DNA of 64,000 bases, taken from Rosa chinensis (lineage: Eukaryota; Streptophyta; Magnoliopsida; Rosales; Rosaceae). The stretch covers positions 50,572,384-50,636,383 of the forward strand of contig NC_037093.1 of NCBI RefSeq assembly GCF_002994745.2, in the 5' to 3' direction. The position numbers and the translations under genes were made by a program. Shown piece after piece: positions 60,201 to 64,000 of this stretch. A model generated the notes under the pieces. The model did no database searches, had not been told where the DNA came from, and worked only from the letters and a program-made list of their open reading frames with translations. The first letter of the stretch is position 1. Each line of letters starts with the position of its first letter.

Positions 60201-61636
60201 GCGAATATGCTTGATCAAATATGGCTGCAACACTAGTCTCTGAGTTTCCAGCAAACAACAAAATGAAATTGCAAACTGCATAGCTTCTACTGCTGTGGAC
60301 AATCCACCACTTATTTCTGAGATGGACTTAACATATTCATCAAAACAAGCAGCAAACACTTTAGTTTCTTGACGAGTCCACTTAACAACTTCTGGTGCAT
60401 AAGGAGAAGTTTCTCCATATAACATCACAAAACTTCTTGCTGCTTGAGAAATCTTAGAAAACACGAACTTTGAGAGTTCCCTGATGTATACCCTATCCAA
60501 CAACGATTTCGAAGCCTTCAATTTATGTATCCCAGAAGCAATGCGTGAATGATAATATTTGAGCAATAAATTGGTTGCAAGATGACTATCACCTAGTCTG
60601 CAAAGCCCCACCAGTGCTTTCTGAAGTTCAGCTGCAGATATTCTTGGATTTTCAGCCAACATTGTCAACTGTTGTGTAAGCAAGCCCTTCCTCTCAGAAA
60701 TTGCAGAGTCAAATAGTCTTAACTCGTCCAATGGACAATCCTCTTCAAACTGCATCCTTTGGAAATTCTCATCCTCCAATTCTAAGATAGCCAGCGCTTC
60801 ATCTATCCTGTTCTCAGACAAGAGAATGTCCAACGTTTCTAAAACATCATTTTTGTGAGACTCTAACTCACTGATCAGAAGAGGTTCATCCCATTCTGAT
60901 TCTTCAATAACCGAGTCCATACTCTCCTTTGATAAAACCTTTGAATATATGCCATCTACAAGGTCATTCACAAGCCTCTTTTGGGTCGAAACATGGTTTC
61001 TCAGTTGCAGCAGCTCCCTTTCCACGCGCCCTACTTCTTCAAAGACTCTACATATATATAACAACACATTCCACTTATTTTTGCAATCAAAGCATCACTT
61101 CCACTCTATTGACAAGTAACCAAATCGCGACACCAAATTACACATATAATTAAAGATCACATACTAATTACAAACACATTAATACAGTTCTCTGATTCGT
61201 AATCCGAGAATTTCGAGTGTTCATTGAGTAAAAAGAACAAGGAAAAATATATATAGCTGAAGAGTGAAGAATTTACCTAATAAAAGACGAATAATTAGCA
61301 AAGATGTGCCTGTGAAAATCTCCATTCGATGCAGCCTTCAGCTCCAGGAGTTCCGAACAGAGATGCTTAATACCCTAAAATCAAAGCAATACCAAATATG
61401 AAATGAACCTCTAATTCCACACAAAAAAAATAAATAAATAAAAAATAAAATCAACACTGACACTCGATTGAAGGTAATTGACTAACCCTTCCGGTCATGG
61501 ATTGAAGGTCGGAGTCGTCATCGCGGTCACTGGAGACGACGGAGGACGCGTCGGAGGCCGTGTCGGACTGCGTGGAGTTCTCCATTTCCGGGAGGTCTCT
61601 GAAGCGAAACCGAGAAGAAGTGGAAGACGAATCCAT
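57297..61636 (-). CDS. EXO84: exocyst complex EXO84-type subunit with acidic repeat tail
   Basis: Seven exons: 61636-61487, 61374-61277, 61047-59997, 59850-59359, 58797-58612, 58478-58351 and 58230-57297. They give about 1012 residues. EXO84 is a subunit of the exocyst, which tethers secretory vesicles to the plasma membrane. The N-terminal part has the family's Vps51/EXO84 coiled-coil start (GIKHLCSELLELK, FANYSSFIRVFEEVGRVERE, STQKRLVNDLVDGIY), and the helical middle runs to about residue 700 (MPSLTFQVLFLELRKL; LDVQFLVEITKYGGYFS). It looks closer to EXO84A/B than to EXO84C. Plant members are about 750 residues; here the last exon adds some 260 residues of acidic, low-complexity sequence with internal repeats. 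Exon 6 has a CAGCAG acceptor, so one Gln may be optional. Confidence 0.88.
57560..58109 (-). repeat. coding repeats in EXO84 acidic tail
   Basis: Four imperfect units of about 44 residues (about 130 bp). Each has a SFQ(E/D)D start (degenerate in unit 4), an acidic E-rich middle, a (K/V)AxYxPEV-like strand, and an (F/Y)N(V/A)ESxSxNT end. Unit starts lie near 58109, 57968, 57842 and 57700. The frame stays open through all of them. Confidence 0.8.
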
Positions 61637-62006
61637 GGGGAATGGCTATCCATTAGCACCGGAAACTGTGATAAAGTATTTATAGCAAATCGTAAGCCCC
61701 ACTGATTTGGAGGTGGCTCTTGTCGTTTGGTGGCTCCGTTGGCGCGCTTTGGTTTCTTCGTTCATCTTTAACGTTATGCGAGGGTAGAGGATAACTTATA
61801 CGGCGTCGTGTCCTGGGTTTGGCCGTTAGGATAAATTTACAATTTCGATTTTAACGAAATTTCGGTATTTCAAATTTACGGAATTTTTTGTTAAAATTTT
61901 GAGGGTTGACTGTTGAGAGTTGTTGTTGTTGTTGTTTTTTTTTTTTTTTTTTAATAATTATTTTATTTTTTATATGTGAGAAGAGAGGTTTGAGAGTTGA
62001 TAAAAA
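61637..62006. other. EXO84 upstream DNA
   Basis: Presumed promoter and leader of the EXO84 gene on the minus strand. A GTT/T-run stretch lies at about 61920-61950. No defined site is recognised. Confidence 0.4.
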
Positions 62007-63363
62007 TCTATACTATTATTAAAATAAGAGGTTTTGTTAGCCAAAACAGAAAAAATATACCAAAATGACCCTGAAATATTAAAAAACTATATAACTCATT
62101 CAACAAATAGGGATAATATAGTTAAATTACAAAATAAATAAAAAGGATAAATGAGAAACAGATGAATTGACCATCAACCGAGTTGTCCCTTGAACCTCCC
62201 ATCCCAATTTTTTTCAACAAACTTCCTATTTTGTCCTTGTTTGTATTTTACTTTTTTTTTTTTTTTTTTTTTATACCTCTTATTATGATGCGTGCAGTTC
62301 CTTTGAACATCAATTTTTTTAATCTTTGTCCGGTAAGGAACTATATACATAGAGAGGAGAGGAAGGATTAATATATGACCACACTACCAACTTTAAAGTC
62401 TAAACTCTATACATGGCGTGGAGGGTCATTGACATGTTCGTCAAAAGGGATAAATATAGGAATACAGCAGAGTATTTAATTGAGAACTACAAGTGCAATT
62501 GTGTTGGAGTACAGAAGAAGGGTCAAGCTGGAGGCTACGTTCTCAACAACCCACAAAAATTTCTGGGTTCTTGCATAATTTAAAACCACCTACGTACACA
62601 TCTCAAGTGATGTAATCTGCTCTTTACTAGTTCTTCTTTTTCTCTTTAATTTCTCATGGCTACGGAGTTATGAAGTGCATCACAAATTTTGAATAAAAAA
62701 TAAAAAATAAAAACTCTATGATTCATATTTGTCAATTGGCTAAGAACAATTGCGAAGGAAGAGAGTGTTTTTAGAATAATGACTCTTGCGTATCAATGGT
62801 ATTCATTCTATATATTCAGTTTTTTTTTTTTAAATTATAAAAGGGATAAATTTCAGTTTAGTACCCTGTGGTTTGGGGGTATCATCATGTCAGTCTCTGC
62901 TCTTTCAATTTGATCAGCAACACCCATGTGCTTTCAATTTCAATCAGCCGTGCCCAAATTTTACTGTTCCGTCCAAATTTGAACGATAACTTTGACCGGA
63001 TTGACAAAATAAAATTTGGACGGAACAGTAAAATTTGGGCACGGCTGATTGAAATTGAAAGCACAGGGGTGTTGCTGATCAAATTGAAAGAGCAGGGATT
63101 GACATGATGTTGCCCCTAAACCACAGGGTAGTAAATTGAAATTAATCCTTATAAAAGAGGGTTAAAATAGGGATTAAATTTTGATAAAAATTTAGATAGG
63201 TCCAAAGAGCAAATTTGGAGATCTGAATGGAACCCACCCAACAGATAATCAAACTACCCACTTCTATCATTCCATGAAAAACTACCCACTCCTGTAAATA
63301 ACTCTCACTGCCTATTAAAAAAATAATATAAAATTTTCACACACAGTGTGTGGGGCCATCTAG
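62007..63363 (+). mobile_element. non-autonomous Helitron (1.36 kb)
   Basis: Starts TCTATACTATTATTAAAATA after an A and ends ...GGGGCCATCTAG before a T. A hairpin (CACACA-CAG-TGTGTG) lies about 12 nt from the 3' end. The 5' end matches the small Helitron at 44918. No Rep/helicase frame is present. A Mutator-type MITE is nested inside. Confidence 0.85.
62844..63148. mobile_element. Mutator-type MITE nested in Helitron
   Basis: A 305-bp palindromic element (ggataaatttcagtttagta ... inverted end aaattaatcc) has arms of about 110 bp. The inner 'gacggaacagtaaaatttgg' parts are perfectly complementary. A perfect 9-bp duplication, ttataaaag, flanks it (62835-62843 and 63149-63157). It shares the 'ccctgtggtttgg' type ends with the element at 28323. 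Confidence 0.9.
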
Positions 63364-64000
63364 TATTGATAAAGAAACGAAATTTGATTTTTCTTTAATA
63401 TAATAAAAAATATTAAAGAAATTTAAAAATTAAATTCTTAATAAAAAATGTTTAAAATATTTTGTCGATAACGGCACTTCAGCTCTAATGGATATTTCAG
63501 TACTGTTGAGAATATATACATCCCACATGAGAAAAATGAGACCTTGCATATGGATTTATAAGGGTTTTGGCCACTCCATCCATTGCCAATAGTTTTGATG
63601 GATATATTGATAAATGTCGACATATATATTATGCACAAACTAGTGTCGAAGATGTTTTATGAAAATTCTCGAATATCAGTTAAAAAAAAAAAAATCAAGA
63701 ACGAGTTAGCAAGCCACCTCGGTTATTATAGTGAATTAGTAACACCTATCTAGTTAGTACTCAGACCAAATTCCACGAGAGACTAATCTCCCGCCACAGC
63801 CCAATGGTCTTCTTAAATCTGCTGACTACAAACTAATGAGAATTGGGACTCAAAAAATAGACATGAGAATTTCATGCTACCAACCTTTTTATTTTTATTT
63901 TTTTAGAAAATGGTTAATGTACCTACATGTGCCAGAACGAGCATAATTAGCTATAATGAGCCACGCTCATTGTACCGCCAGATGTACCAACTCCCACCAA
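63364..64000. other. AT-rich right edge of window
   Basis: No gene or defined element. Short frames on the minus strand (63438-63638) lack domains. Confidence 0.45.

Noticed and set aside
1..64000. CRISPR arrays, operons or bacterial-type genes
   Set aside because: None seen; all genes have plant introns and the tandem repeats lack spacer structure.

Overview
This is nuclear DNA of a flowering plant, most likely a eudicot. The genes are intron-rich with GT..AG borders, there is an intron-containing elongator tRNA-Met, and the transposons are typically plant: Copia, LINE, SINE, Mutator/hAT/Harbinger-type MITEs and Helitrons. The overall flavour resembles Rosaceae, but the species cannot be fixed from the sequence alone.

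Layout. Positions 1-10118 hold no intact gene: there are microsatellites, an F-box pseudogene (about 3590-4141, minus), a degenerate CACTA-like element (about 4650-6390) with a LINE 3' fragment inside it, and an orphan ORF at 6381-6635. A tRNA-Met (10119-10213, minus) sits just upstream of a two-RRM glycine-rich RNA-binding protein gene (10425-12685, plus). Three tandem, same-strand peptide/nitrate transporter genes of the NPF5 type follow (15367-18005, 24098-27263, 34762-37929), each with four coding exons at the same intron positions. The gaps between them hold a tRNA-derived SINE, a hAT MITE, a UTP15/SWA1 pseudogene fragment, a SINE-like repeat, a perfect 35-bp inverted repeat, and a nest of transposons (28203-33079) with three elements inside a Harbinger-like one.

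The right half is on the minus strand: a 13-exon BARD1-type gene (RING, extended PHD, two BRCT; 38356-44096), a LINE-derived unit split by a young Copia element (47019-52364, 5-bp target duplication, initiator-Met primer site), an 11-exon cytosolic prolyl-tRNA synthetase (53185-56504), and a 7-exon exocyst EXO84-type gene (57297-61636) with a long acidic repeat tail that is not usual for the family. The window ends with a 1.36-kb non-autonomous Helitron carrying a nested Mutator-type MITE.

Apart from the NPF tandem array the genes are not functionally linked: RNA processing, transport, DNA repair, translation and exocytosis are ordinary plant housekeeping roles. I found no operon-like or clearly new system. 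The most unusual items are the EXO84 repeat tail, the nested transposons, gene fragments copied or captured into repeats, and a Copia element with near-identical LTRs but broken reading frames. All gene models were spliced by eye from GT..AG borders and reading-frame continuity; each summed to an open frame of whole codons.
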